From NCBI RefSeq assembly GCF_001907295.1, contig NZ_MQVR01000021.1, positions 1 to 32,032 on the forward strand: 32,032 nt of DNA. The letters are read 5' to 3'. Position numbers and translations under genes: made by a program. Position 1 is the stretch's first letter. Every line of letters begins with the position of its first letter. Of the stretch, positions 15,928 through 25,082 are shown in pieces. Origin of the DNA: Bowdeniella nasicola (GTDB taxonomy: Bacteria; Actinomycetota; Actinomycetes; Actinomycetales; Actinomycetaceae). The notes under the pieces are model-generated. The model did not search any database, had not been told where the DNA came from, and saw only the letters and a list, made by a program, of their open reading frames with translations.

Positions 15928-15969
15928 AAGGTAACGCTGAAACACAGCTTTGGTGAACGAACGGTGAAC
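15928..15969 (-). promoter_or_regulatory. PstS promoter with PhoP (PHO) box
   Basis: On the minus strand GTTCACC occurs twice, spaced exactly 11 nt start to start (plus-strand GGTGAAC at 15952-15958 and 15963-15969). This is the direct-repeat format of actinobacterial PhoP boxes. The downstream copy contains TTCACC, which is spaced 18 nt from TACCTT (plus-strand 15928-15933), a good TANNNT -10. A -35 inside the box is typical of PhoP-activated promoters. It drives pstSCAB under phosphate limitation, by inference. Confidence 0.75.
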
Positions 15970-16000
15970 GCGGGCGTGAGTTAGCACATACTGAATGGTG

Positions 16001-16966
16001 CTAGGTTGCCGGACGGTGTCGCTCGACATCGGCAATAATCACGCCGCGTTTGCGGTGCGGAGCGACGTGCAGCACCAGGATCTCAGCGAAACGCAGCCAC
16101 GGATCCTGCCGCGGAAACTCATCCGAGAGCCGGTTGGGCGCATGCTCGAGGAGCTCGGCGACGAGGGTCTTCAGCACGGGTCGGTGGGTGCATAGTGCAA
16201 CCGAATCGTGACCTTCGGCGAGCACGCGGCACATGAGATCGGCCGCCGCCTGCGGGTTCTTCTCGTGCGCCTTTTCCGTCAGGACGTCCTCGGTTGCGAG
16301 CTTGATCCCCGCCTTCTTGGCGTAGGGGGCGACGCTTGCGACGCACCGCTCCCAGGGCGAGGAGATCACCGTATTAACACCGAAGTCGCTGAGGAGCGCG
16401 GCGATCCCCTGCGACTCGACCTTGCCGAGCTTGGGCGTGAGCGGACGATCGGCCTCCGAGCCCTTGTGGGCGGAGCGCTTCTTCGCTCGGGCGTGCCGGA
16501 TGACCGCGACGCACCGGGTATCGAGGCGGTCGTCGTCGTAGGCATCGAGCAGTTGGAACAGCGGTTCGCGATCATGCGGGTAGGTGAGCAGTTTCGCCGC
16601 TTTGCGGGCGTTGACCCACTGGATCTGGTCGATCTCGGTCTTCGGCGCGGCCTTGAACTTCTCGCGAGCCTTGCGCCACGCGCCCTCTTCGGCTGGCACC
16701 TTGGCAGCCCAATAGTGGGACCACTTGTGTCGGCCGTCGGCGAGGCGGTAGCGCACGATCCCGACTGGACGGCCGAGGGTGACGCGGTAGCCGGTTTCCT
16801 CCTCGACCTCGCGCACGGCGGCGTCGGGGATGGATTCACCGTTCTTGCATTTGCCTTTCGGCCACGCCCAGTCGTCGTAGCTGGGACGGTGAACGAGGAG
16901 CACTTGGAGTTTGCCGCCATGTTCGCGCCACAACAGCGCGCCGGCGGCGTGCACGACGTCGGTCAC
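16001..16966 (-). CDS. mutT1: Nudix hydrolase fused to histidine phosphatase (MutT1 type)
   Basis: Codes for 321 residues in two domains. The N-terminal Nudix domain (1-140) has the box GKCKNGE then [10 protein letters not shown] at 38-61, with all acidic residues. The C-terminal domain has the phosphohistidine motif RHARA (157-161, H158) of the histidine phosphatase superfamily and a later CTHRPV. This is the mycobacterial MutT1 layout, an enzyme that degrades 8-oxo-(d)GTP and diadenosine polyphosphates. The GTG start overlaps the ppk stop as GTGA. In Mycobacterium tuberculosis mutT1 also sits beside ppk1, supporting the assignment. Confidence 0.92.
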   Translation of the reverse strand: MTDVVHAAGALLWREHGGKLQVLLVHRPSYDDWAWPKGKCKNGESIPDAAVREVEEETGYRVTLGRPVGIVRYRLADGRHKWSHYWAAKVPAEEGAWRKAREKFKAAPKTEIDQIQWVNARKAAKLLTYPHDREPLFQLLDAYDDDRLDTRCVAVIRHARAKKRSAHKGSEADRPLTPKLGKVESQGIAALLSDFGVNTVISSPWERCVASVAPYAKKAGIKLATEDVLTEKAHEKNPQAAADLMCRVLAEGHDSVALCTHRPVLKTLVAELLEHAPNRLSDEFPRQDPWLRFAEILVLHVAPHRKRGVIIADVERHRPAT

Positions 16967-19242
16967 CGGGTACTCAACCGTCCCCTCGTCTGATTCATAA
17001 TGACCTGCTGCGAGTCGATGAGCGGGCGTCCCGCGTCGTCTTCGGCGTGGCGTAGCCAGGTGCCGTCGGCCAGCAGGTGCCAGGACATCGTCGTGTCCGC
17101 CAGCGAGAGCTCCATGAGGTCGAGCAGGCGTTCAATATGCTCGGGGTCCTCGATGTGGATGAGGGCCTCGACGCGGCGGTCGAGGTTGCGGTGCATGAGG
17201 TCCGCGGACCCGATGTAGATGTCCGGGTCGCCGTCGTTCGCGAACGCGTAGATGCGCGCGTGCTCGAGGTAGCGGCCGAGGATCGAGCGAACGTGGATGT
17301 TTTCCGACAGGCCCGGCACCTGGGCGCGGATAGCGCAGATGCCGCGCACGACCATCTCGACGTGGACGCCGGCCTGGGAGGCGTGGTAGAGCGCGTCGAT
17401 CGTCTTTTCGTCGACGACGGAGTTGCACTTGATCTTGATCCACGCGTCCTTGCCGGCGAGCTTGTTCTCGATCTCGCGCTCGATGCGTTCGATCAGGCCC
17501 GTGCGGATCTCGCGCGGCGCGACGAGCAGGCGGTGGAACTCGGTGTGGGGCGCGTAGCCCGACAGCTGGTTGAACAACCGGGTGAGGTCCTGGCCGACGT
17601 TTCGGTCGCACGTGAGGATGCCGAGGTCTTCGTAGCCGCGAGCGGTCTTCGGGTTGTAGTTGCCAGTACCGACGTGGCAGTAGCGGCGCAGGCTGCCGCT
17701 TTCCTTGCGCACGACGAGCGCGAGCTTACAGTGGGTCTTCAGCCCGACGAGGCCGTAGACGACGTGGACGCCCGCCTGCTCGAGCTTGCGCGCCCAGGTG
17801 ATGTTGTTTTCCTCGTCGAACCGTGCCTTAATCTCCACGAGCGCGAGGACCTGCTTGCCCGCATTCGCGGCGTCGATCAGGGCGTCGACGATGGGCGAAT
17901 CACCGGAGGTGCGGTACAGCGTCTGTTTGATCGCGAGCACCTGCGGGTCGGCCGCAGCCTGGGTGAGGAACTGCTGGACCGACGTCGAGAACGACTCGTA
18001 CGGATGGTGCAGCAGGATCTCGTTATCCTGGATCGCCGTAAAAAAGTCCGTGGGGGTCGCCGATTCCACCCGCGCTAGGCGCTTCGCGGTGACGGCCACG
18101 TATTTTGGGAATTTCAGGTGCGGCAGGTCGAGATCGTGGATGAGGTTGAGGCCGCGCAGATCGAGCGGGGCCGGTAGGATGTACGTGTCCTGGGCTGATA
18201 CGCCGAGCTCGCGCTGCAGCAGGGCGAGCACGTTTTTGGAGATGCCTTCGGCTACCTCGAGGCGGACGGCCGGGCCGAACCGGCGACGGACGAGTTCGCG
18301 CTCGAGCGCCTTCAGGAGGTTTTCGGCGTCGTCCTCTTCGACCTCGAGGTCCTCGTTTCGGGTGACCCTAAACGTGTGGTGCTCGATGATCTCCATGCCC
18401 GGGAACAGGTGGTCGAGGTGCTGGCCGATGATCTCTTCGATCGGGACGAACGACGCGTCGGCAAGATCTTCGGAGCCGATGTCCTCGGGGCGGCGCGGCT
18501 TGCCGGAGGCATCGACCGCGATATAGCGCGGCAGGAGCGGCGGCACCTTGACACGCGCGAAGTGCTCCTTGCCCGTGTTCGGGTGCCGTAGCATGACCGC
18601 GAGGTTGAGCGACAGACCAGAAATATAGGGGAAGGGGTGGGCCGGGTCGACGGCGAGCGGAGTGAGGACGGGGAAGATTTCCTTGCGGAAAAACTTTTCG
18701 ATCCGGCCCTGTTCCTTCTTTTCCAGATCGGCCCAGTGCAGCAGCCGGATGCCCTCGTTCGCGAGCTTCGGGGCGATGTCGTCGGTGAAGACCTTGGCGT
18801 GCCGCTGGGTCAGTTCCTTCGCGCGCACCGAGATCCCGTCGAGCACCTGGCGCGGGGTGAGCCCCGAGGCCGCGGTGACGGCCATGCCGGTCGCGATGCG
18901 GCGCTTCAGGCCGGCGACGCGCACCATGAAGAACTCGTCGAGGTTTGAGGCGAAGATTGCGAGGAACCACGCCCGCTCGAGCAGGGGCAGTCGCTCGTCT
19001 TCGGCCTGCTCTAGCACGCGCTCGTTGAATGCGAGCCAGGACAGTTCCCGGTCAGCGAATCTGCCATCCGGCAACGGCTGCTTCCAGGCCAGCGTGCCAT
19101 CGGTGGCGGAATCTTGCGCCTCAACGATGTCATCAACGAGCTCATCAGAGGACACGGCAACACCCGCATCGATTGTGTGCTCGTCGAGCTCCGATTCGGC
19201 TTCCGACGGTTTCTTTGCCCGGGTTTCGGCGAAATTAGCCAT
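16963..19242 (-). CDS. ppk: Polyphosphate kinase 1
   Basis: Codes for 759 residues, about the usual PPK1 size plus a 55-residue acidic N-terminal extension. Family text includes [16 protein letters not shown], the [14 protein letters not shown] helix and [19 protein letters not shown]. The autophosphorylated His lies in [10 protein letters not shown] (H523) and the second essential His in [10 protein letters not shown] (H661). The enzyme reversibly polymerises the gamma phosphate of ATP into polyphosphate. I start at ATG 19242, with AGGGTG 6-7 nt upstream, because the longer frame runs back into mshD. It is coupled to mutT1 downstream and follows mshD. Confidence 0.96.
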   Translation of the reverse strand: MANFAETRAKKPSEAESELDEHTIDAGVAVSSDELVDDIVEAQDSATDGTLAWKQPLPDGRFADRELSWLAFNERVLEQAEDERLPLLERAWFLAIFASNLDEFFMVRVAGLKRRIATGMAVTAASGLTPRQVLDGISVRAKELTQRHAKVFTDDIAPKLANEGIRLLHWADLEKKEQGRIEKFFRKEIFPVLTPLAVDPAHPFPYISGLSLNLAVMLRHPNTGKEHFARVKVPPLLPRYIAVDASGKPRRPEDIGSEDLADASFVPIEEIIGQHLDHLFPGMEIIEHHTFRVTRNEDLEVEEDDAENLLKALERELVRRRFGPAVRLEVAEGISKNVLALLQRELGVSAQDTYILPAPLDLRGLNLIHDLDLPHLKFPKYVAVTAKRLARVESATPTDFFTAIQDNEILLHHPYESFSTSVQQFLTQAAADPQVLAIKQTLYRTSGDSPIVDALIDAANAGKQVLALVEIKARFDEENNITWARKLEQAGVHVVYGLVGLKTHCKLALVVRKESGSLRRYCHVGTGNYNPKTARGYEDLGILTCDRNVGQDLTRLFNQLSGYAPHTEFHRLLVAPREIRTGLIERIEREIENKLAGKDAWIKIKCNSVVDEKTIDALYHASQAGVHVEMVVRGICAIRAQVPGLSENIHVRSILGRYLEHARIYAFANDGDPDIYIGSADLMHRNLDRRVEALIHIEDPEHIERLLDLMELSLADTTMSWHLLADGTWLRHAEDDAGRPLIDSQQVIMNQTRGRLSTR

Positions 19243-19252
19243 GGTGGTCACC

Positions 19253-20170
19253 CTAGTTCGTTGCGGGGGAGGTAGCTCCAACATACTGGACGTCGGCGCC
19301 TTTATGGACGAATCCTTGCCTCTCATATGTGTGGGTGGCAATCTCGTCCGCGCCATCGACGTACAGGACCGCGCGAGCGGCCCCCATGTTGACGGCGGTA
19401 GTCATGGCCTCGCGCATGAGAAGGCCCCCGATCCCCTGGCCCTGATAGTTCGGGTGGACACCGACGACGAAGATCTCCATCGCGCCCGGCTTAGACGGCT
19501 TCAGCCATACGAAACCGGCGATGCGAGGCTCACCCGGCTGCGGGTTCTTGACCTCAAGGATGCGCAGCAGATGGGGCTGCCACCACTTCTCCTCGCGCAG
19601 CTCCGCGAACGCCGCCGCATCGACCTGGGACTGTTCCGGGTGATCGGCGAAGGCGGCCGCATTCGTCTCGACCCAGGCGTCCTCGTCCCCCTCGCGAAAA
19701 CCGCGCAGCACCATCGAAGCGGGCGGCTGCAGCGATGCGGTGACGCGATCGGGATCCTGTTCGAGCTGCCGCTCGATGGGCGACAGGTCGGCTTCCATGA
19801 ACCACAGTTCGCGCACGGGCTTTAGTCCGGCGGCGCGGGCGACGGCCTCGGCGCCGGGCAGGTTGCCATGCGCCCAGACGGCGGCCTCGGGGTATCGCTG
19901 ATGCACAGCCTTCAGCAGGAGGGCACCCAGGCCCTTGCCGCGATGATCAGGGTGGACGCCAAATTCGGCGCTCGTCCCGTCGCACCAGGCGAAACCGACG
20001 GGATCCTCACCCTCCATGAGGACGGCGTAGCTGTCGCGGGGTGCGGGGCGACGCAGATCCGCAAGAGCTGTCGCGCCGAACGGTGGAATCCCGTCGTGCT
20101 GCGCGATCTCGTCCGCCAGTGTGCTTAGCCGAGTGGCGATGATCGGATCAAGTTCGGATAGCGAGTTCAC
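19253..20170 (-). CDS. mshD: Mycothiol synthase
   Basis: Codes for 305 residues in two GNAT acetyltransferase domains. The acetyl-CoA motifs are [15 protein letters not shown] (about 73-87) and [16 protein letters not shown] (about 239-254), and [19 protein letters not shown] is the typical MshD ending. The enzyme acetylates Cys-GlcN-Ins, the last step of mycothiol synthesis, the main thiol of actinobacteria. The GTG start follows the upstream stop directly (TAA-GTG), with GGGGGA 6 nt before. In mycobacteria mshD also neighbours a pst-type ATPase gene. Here it sits between a conserved hypothetical gene and ppk. Confidence 0.94.
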   Translation of the reverse strand: MNSLSELDPIIATRLSTLADEIAQHDGIPPFGATALADLRRPAPRDSYAVLMEGEDPVGFAWCDGTSAEFGVHPDHRGKGLGALLLKAVHQRYPEAAVWAHGNLPGAEAVARAAGLKPVRELWFMEADLSPIERQLEQDPDRVTASLQPPASMVLRGFREGDEDAWVETNAAAFADHPEQSQVDAAAFAELREEKWWQPHLLRILEVKNPQPGEPRIAGFVWLKPSKPGAMEIFVVGVHPNYQGQGIGGLLMREAMTTAVNMGAARAVLYVDGADEIATHTYERQGFVHKGADVQYVGATSPATN

Positions 20171-20794
20171 TTAACGTCCCCCGTCGCTGTTGTACGCATC
20201 GGCCTGTCGCAGCATACCGCCACGCTCTAAGCCGGCAGCCTTGCGCAGGTCATCGGCCGTCGTTTTCAGAGCGTCGGTTTTGAGTTCGCTGCCCTCCCCC
20301 GCTCCCGCGACGACGACCGAGATCAAGGCGGCGGCGCGGTCGAAGGCGATGTCGAGCTCGCCGTCGTAGACACCTTTAAGGATCTTGTCGATCGTTGCCC
20401 GCACTTCGTCGGGGCCGTGTAGGGGCGGCACGCCCGCAACGACATGGGCGGCGTCGGCTGATTCGAGTCCCGCGTTGTAATACCGCGCGACCTCATCGCC
20501 CGAGCGCACGATCCATTCGTGCAGGGCATACAGTCGCCACAGGACGCCGGGCAGGGACGCCGGGACCGCGCGCGACCAGAGCGTCGCGAGGACCTCGATG
20601 CCTTCGTCTTTCACGAGGCGAAGGAGGCGGGCGTGGACGCCGGAATCATCGGAGGAGCGGCCATAGGAGACGAGGATCCGCGCGCTTTCATGCGCGGCTT
20701 CAAAAGCGGCCTCGGGATCTACTCCCCCGGCCACTCGCTGCAGATAGGCCGGTTCCCACATGGCGGGCCGGCGAGGCGGAGTTCGATGTGTCAC
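20171..20794 (-). CDS. Conserved actinobacterial protein of unknown function
   Basis: Codes for 207 residues. I take GTG 20794 as start (protein MTHRTPPRRPAMWEPAYLQRV when written with Met) because AAGGA lies 4 nt before it; a longer frame to 20854 lacks such a site. The PRRPAMWEPAYLQRVAGG opening and the following helical Ala/Leu-rich body resemble an actinobacterial family I have seen beside mshD and sometimes mislabelled as an RNA polymerase subunit. There is no signal peptide, membrane segment or catalytic motif. It is the first gene of the run ending with mutT1, with direct stop-start coupling to mshD. Function unknown. Confidence 0.75.
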   Translation of the reverse strand: MTHRTPPRRPAMWEPAYLQRVAGGVDPEAAFEAAHESARILVSYGRSSDDSGVHARLLRLVKDEGIEVLATLWSRAVPASLPGVLWRLYALHEWIVRSGDEVARYYNAGLESADAAHVVAGVPPLHGPDEVRATIDKILKGVYDGELDIAFDRAAALISVVVAGAGEGSELKTDALKTTADDLRKAAGLERGGMLRQADAYNSDGGR

Positions 20795-20921
20795 ACATTC
20801 CTTTCCAAATACGCCCAGATTTTGACGTATTCCTGCCGTTTCTATTGTCCTCAACAGGGCAGCTGGGCGCTACCCGGGACCGTGGGCAGGATAGCAATCT
20901 GATTTTTCGGCGCCACCTCGC

Positions 20922-20927
20922 TAAACT
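20922..20927 (+). promoter_or_regulatory. Candidate -10 box of tRNA-Lys
   Basis: TAAACT fits TANNNT and ends 10 nt before the mature tRNA 5' end at 20938. The -35 region is poor (a T-rich stretch at 20904-20908). Confidence 0.4.
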
Positions 20928-20937
20928 AAGCAATCGC

Positions 20938-21010
20938 GGGCCTCTAGCTCAGTTGGCAGAGCAGCGTCCTTTTAAGTCGCGGGTCGTGGGTTCGATCCCC
21001 ACGGGGCCCA
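20938..21010 (+). tRNA. tRNA-Lys (anticodon TTT)
   Basis: A 73-nt cloverleaf. Acceptor GGGCCTC pairs with GGGGCCC, with one G-T pair; D stem GCTC/GAGC; anticodon loop CTTTTAA; T arm GTGGG-TTCGATC-CCCAC; discriminator A. The anticodon stem GCGTC/GTCGC contains one T-T mismatch (positions 30-40). CCA is not encoded. A hairpin terminator follows. Confidence 0.95.
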
Positions 21011-21030
21011 CCGCAAATTACTCAACAAAG

Positions 21031-21073
21031 ACGGGCGGCGGCCGCACATCTCGTGTCGGCTCGCCGCCCGTTT
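21031..21073. terminator. Bidirectional terminator between tRNA-Lys and ptsI
   Basis: ACGGGCGGCG (21031-21040) pairs perfectly with CGCCGCCCGT (21062-21071), and inner GCCG/CGGC and CAC/GTG pairs lengthen the stem. On the plus strand TTTG follows, serving tRNA-Lys. On the minus strand CTTTG follows, serving ptsI, whose stop lies 15 nt away. Confidence 0.75.
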
Positions 21074-21087
21074 GTGGTGGGATGCGG

Positions 21088-22752
21088 TTAGCTGCTCGCG
21101 AGCTCCGCTACCGCGTCGCGAGCTTCTTTCAGGCTCGGCGCGGCGAGCGCAGCGTCGGCCATCGCCTGGCAGTCGGCAAGGCTATGAGTCGCGAGCGCGG
21201 CACGCACCTCGGGCACGCGGCTCGGCGCCATCGACAGCGAGGACACGCCCAGGCCGACGAGCACGAGCGCGAGCAGCGGATCGCCCGCCGCTTCGCCGCA
21301 TACGCCGATGCTGGCATCGGCTGACTTGGCACCGTCGCAGGCGGCCTTCATCATCGCGATTACGGCAGGCTGCCAGGCGCTCAGCAGCGAGCCGAGCTCG
21401 CCTTGCATGCGGTCGGCGGCCATCGTGTACTGCGTGAGATCGTTCGTCCCGATCGACGCGAAGTCGAGGTCGGCGAGCAGGTGTTCGGCGCGGATCGCCG
21501 ACGCGGGAGTCTCGATCATGATGCCGGCGCTCGGCAGGCCACGTTCGCGCAGCTTGCCTGCGAACCAGGTCGCCTCATCGAGGGTAGCGACCATCGGGGC
21601 CATGATGCGCATATCGGCCTTCGTCGCATGGTAGGCGTCGGCAAGGGCGTCGAGCTGAGTGTCGAGGAGTTCTTCGCGCGCTTGCGACAGCCGCAGTCCG
21701 CGACGTCCCAGAGCGGGGTTTTCCTCGGCGCCCAAATCGGCGAAGGCAAGGGGCTTATCGGCACCCGCATCGAGGGTGCGGATGACGACGCGACGCTCCC
21801 CGAACGCTTCGAGGACCTCGGTGTACGTCTTCGCTTGTTCCTCGCGGCTCGGCGGATCCTGCCGGTCAAGGAACATGAATTCTGTGCGGAACAGGCCGAC
21901 GCCTTCGACGTCATCCGCGGCGGCGCGCGCCGCTTCGTCGGCGGTGCCGACGTTCGCAAGGAGCGCGACGGCGTGCCCGTCGGAGGTAACGCCTAGGCCG
22001 GAGTAGGCGGCCACGGCGGCGAGCCGCCGTTCCTGGCGGGCGGTGAACTCGGCCTGCACGTCGGCATCGGGCCGGACGATGACCTCGCCCGTCCCACCGT
22101 CGAGGGCGACGAGCTCGCCGGCGACGATGTCGTCGGCGCCGCGCGTCTGCACGACCGCGGGGATGCCCATGCCGGAGGCGATGATGGCGGTGTGGCTCGT
22201 CGGGCCGCCGCCGGAGATGACGATGCCGCGCACGAGTTCCCGCTTGAGGACCGCGGTTTCCGCGGGGGCGAGATCGTGGGCGACGATGACGCCCGGCTCG
22301 GTCATCGTCGGGACCCCGGGGGCCGGCAGGCCCCGCAGGACGGCGATGATGCGGTCGCGTACGTCGTGTAGATCGGTGGCGCGCTGCGCCATGTAGCCGC
22401 CGAGAATTTCGAGCTTGGCGACGTATCCCTCGATCGCGTCGTGCACGGTGCGGGTCGGCACCACGCCCCTGGCGAGGAGCGCGTCGACAGATTGGGTCAG
22501 GCCCTTATCGGTCGCGAGCTGCGCGGTGATCTCGAGGACATCCTTCGCTTCGCCGCTGGCGCTTTCGGCGCGGCGCAGCAATTCGTCGGACACCTGACTG
22601 ATCGCGGCGTGGATCCGCTCCCCCTCGGCGGCGGGATCGGTCGTGGCCGGCTCGGTCTCGTCGACGCCGGGGGCGGGCCGCACGGGGACGGCGGGCCCGT
22701 AGGTCGAACCTACGGACACGCCGATCCCGTGCAGGGTGAGCGAGTCGCTCAT
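21088..22752 (-). CDS. ptsI: PTS enzyme I (phosphoenolpyruvate-protein phosphotransferase)
   Basis: Codes for 554 residues, normal for enzyme I. The phosphorylated His lies in GGGPTSHTAIIASGMGIPAV (H187). The PEP-binding barrel shows VGLFRTEFMFLDR, the RTLDAGADKPL segment and IGTNDLTQYTMAADR. It takes phosphate from PEP in the cytoplasm and passes it to HPr. The start overlaps the ptsH stop as ATGA, so the two general PTS proteins are made together. It is the last gene of the PTS operon, ended by a bidirectional hairpin. Confidence 0.97.
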   Translation of the reverse strand: MSDSLTLHGIGVSVGSTYGPAVPVRPAPGVDETEPATTDPAAEGERIHAAISQVSDELLRRAESASGEAKDVLEITAQLATDKGLTQSVDALLARGVVPTRTVHDAIEGYVAKLEILGGYMAQRATDLHDVRDRIIAVLRGLPAPGVPTMTEPGVIVAHDLAPAETAVLKRELVRGIVISGGGPTSHTAIIASGMGIPAVVQTRGADDIVAGELVALDGGTGEVIVRPDADVQAEFTARQERRLAAVAAYSGLGVTSDGHAVALLANVGTADEAARAAADDVEGVGLFRTEFMFLDRQDPPSREEQAKTYTEVLEAFGERRVVIRTLDAGADKPLAFADLGAEENPALGRRGLRLSQAREELLDTQLDALADAYHATKADMRIMAPMVATLDEATWFAGKLRERGLPSAGIMIETPASAIRAEHLLADLDFASIGTNDLTQYTMAADRMQGELGSLLSAWQPAVIAMMKAACDGAKSADASIGVCGEAAGDPLLALVLVGLGVSSLSMAPSRVPEVRAALATHSLADCQAMADAALAAPSLKEARDAVAELASS

Positions 22753-23006
22753 GCGTCTTCCCGGCTCAGCAGTTCGACGAGCTGATCGAGAACCCCGGCC
22801 GCGGAATCATCCGCGCTCAAGGTGACCTCGTCACCGCGTTCGGCGCCGAGCGTGATGACCTCGAGCAGGCTACCCGCGTCAGCTTCGTTGCCATCGAACG
22901 CGACGGTGATATCAACACCAGAGTCGTTGACGGCGTTCACGAAGCGTGCTGCCGGGCGGGCGTGCAGGCCGGCCTTCGCACCAATGATGGCGGTTCTGCT
23001 GATCAT
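22749..23006 (-). CDS. ptsH: Phosphocarrier protein HPr
   Basis: Codes for 85 residues, standard for HPr. The active histidine is His15 in AGLHARPAARFV. Ser46 is present in DAGSLLEVITLGAERGDEV, the site phosphorylated by HPr kinase in Firmicutes, though most actinobacteria lack that kinase. HPr relays phosphate from enzyme I to EIIA and to regulators such as the antiterminator of this operon. I start at ATG 23006 (AAGGA about 9 nt upstream), since the longer frame is out of family. It lies 13 nt past the EIIA stop and overlaps ptsI. Confidence 0.96.
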   Translation of the reverse strand: MISRTAIIGAKAGLHARPAARFVNAVNDSGVDITVAFDGNEADAGSLLEVITLGAERGDEVTLSADDSAAGVLDQLVELLSREDA

Positions 23007-23019
23007 GGAAGGATTCCTT

Positions 23020-23499
23020 TCACTTGAGAGTGACGGTACACACTGGCCCGTCACTCGTCTCGGAGATGGCGAGCTTCGCGACCTGTGCGCCCTTCGTGCA
23101 CACCACCGGCGTGACCGGGTCGAGGCCCGCCGCACGCAGGTGCGCGACGTCCATCCGGATCACGGGCTGGCCGGCCTCGACCTCGTCGCCCGTCTCGGCG
23201 AGGGCCTCAAAGCCTTCGCCCTTCAGGTCGACGGTCTCGAGGCCGATGTGCACGAGGAGCTCAAGCCCTTCGGTGGAGACCATGGCGAAGGCATGCTTGG
23301 TCTTAAAGACCCGGCTGAGCTTGCCCGCGCACGGGGCGATGACCTCGACGACCTCGACTCCGTTGGCAGGGCGGACGGCGAAACCATCGCCCAGCATCTT
23401 GTCAGAGAAGAGCTGGTCGGGCACATCTTCCAGGGCGACGAAGTCACCCGGGAACGGCGCGCGCAGTTCCACCTTCTTCTTGCCAAATCCGAAGGCCAT
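23020..23499 (-). CDS. PTS EIIA component, glucose family (Crr-like)
   Basis: Codes for 159 residues, a free-standing EIIA of the Glc type. The phosphorylated His84 lies in ELLVHIGLETVDLKGEGF and the partner His69 in KTKHAFAM; APCAGKL and GDEVEAGQPV are family text. It accepts phosphate from HPr and hands it to the EIIB domain encoded just upstream. Its ATG shares one nucleotide with the EIICB stop (TAATG), so translation is coupled. A global regulatory role like that of E. coli Crr is not implied. Confidence 0.94.
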   Translation of the reverse strand: MAFGFGKKKVELRAPFPGDFVALEDVPDQLFSDKMLGDGFAVRPANGVEVVEVIAPCAGKLSRVFKTKHAFAMVSTEGLELLVHIGLETVDLKGEGFEALAETGDEVEAGQPVIRMDVAHLRAAGLDPVTPVVCTKGAQVAKLAISETSDGPVCTVTLK

Positions 23500-25082
23500 T
23501 AGATTTCCTGCTCTCCGTGCAGTGCGGTCTCGCCATCCTTCAGCATGTCAGCTGCGGCGTCGTAGACAAACTGGACGTGCGGTCCGACGACGACCTGGAC
23601 GGCCTTCTGCGAAGGGCGGATCACGCCGGCGACCTGAGCCTTCTTGATGGCGGCTTCGTCGACGAGGGAGGGGTCCTTGACGATGGTGCGCAGGCGGGTC
23701 GCGCAGTAGTCGAGCGTCTCGATGTTGCCGGCGCCGCCGAGGCCCTTGATGACCTGGTCAGCGATCGCTTCGGAGCCCGCATCGCCGCTGGCTTCGCCTT
23801 CCGACGCCTCGACCTCGTCCCCACGACCCGGGGTCTTGAGGTTGAGCAGCGGGATGAGGAAGTAGAAGACGGCGAAGTACACGCCGCCCACGACGAGGCC
23901 CATGAGGAGCAGCATCCACCAATTGTTCGCCAGCGGGTTCTGGGCCGACAGGAACATGTCGACGAAGCCCGCGGAGAAGCCGAAGCCGGCGGTCCACTGC
24001 ATGGCGGCCGCGATCGCAACCGAGATACCGGTGAGGAGCGCGTGCACGACGTACAGCAGCGGGGCGACGAACATGAACGCGAATTCGAGCGGCTCGGTCA
24101 CGCCGGTGAAGAAGGAGGCCAGCGCACCGGCGAACATGAGGGAGCCGACGGTCTTCTTGCGCTTGGAATCCGCGCGCAGGAACATCGCGAGGGCAGCGGC
24201 CGGCAGGCCGAACATCATGACGGGGAAGAAGCCAGCCTGGTAGCGGCCGACGACACCGACGACCTCACAGGACGCGCCATTCCAGATACCCGGGCAGCTC
24301 GCGGCATCGGTCGCGGCCTGGGCCGCGGCGATGGTCTCGCCACCGGCGAGGAACTTGCCGATGTCGTTGATGCCAATAACGTCGAACCAGAAGATCGAGT
24401 TGAGGGCGTGGTGCAGGCCGGTCGGGATGAGCAGGCGGTTGACGACACCGTAGATGCCGGCACCGATGGCGCCCATGCCTTGGATCCATTCACCGAAGTT
24501 GAACAGTGCGTTGTAGACCAGCGGCCAAACGAAGTAGAGAATGCCCGCGAGCACGATCGACAGCAGGGCGGTCATGATCGGGACGAGGCGGCGGCCAGAG
24601 AAGAACGCGAGTGCGTCCGGCAGCTTGGTCTTGTGGAACCGGTTGTAAACCCAGGAGGCAAGGATGCCGACGAGGATACCGATGAGGACGTTCTTGTCGT
24701 TGACGGCTCCCCAACCGTGGGAGACCCAGTCGAGTTTCGCGGCGCCCTCGAGCTTTTCGAGGTCGACGCCCTGGTAGCCGGCGACGGCCTTTTCACCAAT
24801 GAGCTTGGTGACGGTGGCGTAGCCGATGAAGCCCGACAGCGCCGCGGCGCCGTTGGAGTCCTTGGCGAGACCGAACGCGATCGCGACCGCGAAGATCCAG
24901 CCGAGGTTATCGAGGATTGCCGCTCCGGAGGTGATGAGGACTGCGGCAGCGGTGTTGTCCGCACCCCATCCCGTCGGATCGAGCCAGTAGCCGATACCCA
25001 TGAGGATCGCGGCAACCGGCATGACCGCCACCGCGCCCATAAGGGCCCTTCCGAGCCTTTGCAGGCCCTGCATGATGTTCAC
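23499..25082 (-). CDS. PTS EIICB transporter, glucose/N-acetylglucosamine family
   Basis: Codes for 527 residues. The EIIC domain (about 1-420) has about ten membrane segments and the conserved PTGLHHALNSIFWFDVIG and TGVTEPLEFAFMFVAP motifs. The EIIB domain ends the protein with phosphorylated Cys460 in LDYCATRLR. The HHALNSIFWF wording and the FFPVMMFGLPAAALAM helix are closer to NagE/GlcNAc-type transporters than to PtsG, so GlcNAc is the leading substrate guess, with glucose possible. I start at GTG 25082, which overlaps the antiterminator stop as GTGA and has AAGGA 6 nt upstream. An ATG at 25124 would run 42 nt further into the antiterminator gene. Confidence 0.92.
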   Translation of the reverse strand: MNIMQGLQRLGRALMGAVAVMPVAAILMGIGYWLDPTGWGADNTAAAVLITSGAAILDNLGWIFAVAIAFGLAKDSNGAAALSGFIGYATVTKLIGEKAVAGYQGVDLEKLEGAAKLDWVSHGWGAVNDKNVLIGILVGILASWVYNRFHKTKLPDALAFFSGRRLVPIMTALLSIVLAGILYFVWPLVYNALFNFGEWIQGMGAIGAGIYGVVNRLLIPTGLHHALNSIFWFDVIGINDIGKFLAGGETIAAAQAATDAASCPGIWNGASCEVVGVVGRYQAGFFPVMMFGLPAAALAMFLRADSKRKKTVGSLMFAGALASFFTGVTEPLEFAFMFVAPLLYVVHALLTGISVAIAAAMQWTAGFGFSAGFVDMFLSAQNPLANNWWMLLLMGLVVGGVYFAVFYFLIPLLNLKTPGRGDEVEASEGEASGDAGSEAIADQVIKGLGGAGNIETLDYCATRLRTIVKDPSLVDEAAIKKAQVAGVIRPSQKAVQVVVGPHVQFVYDAAADMLKDGETALHGEQEI

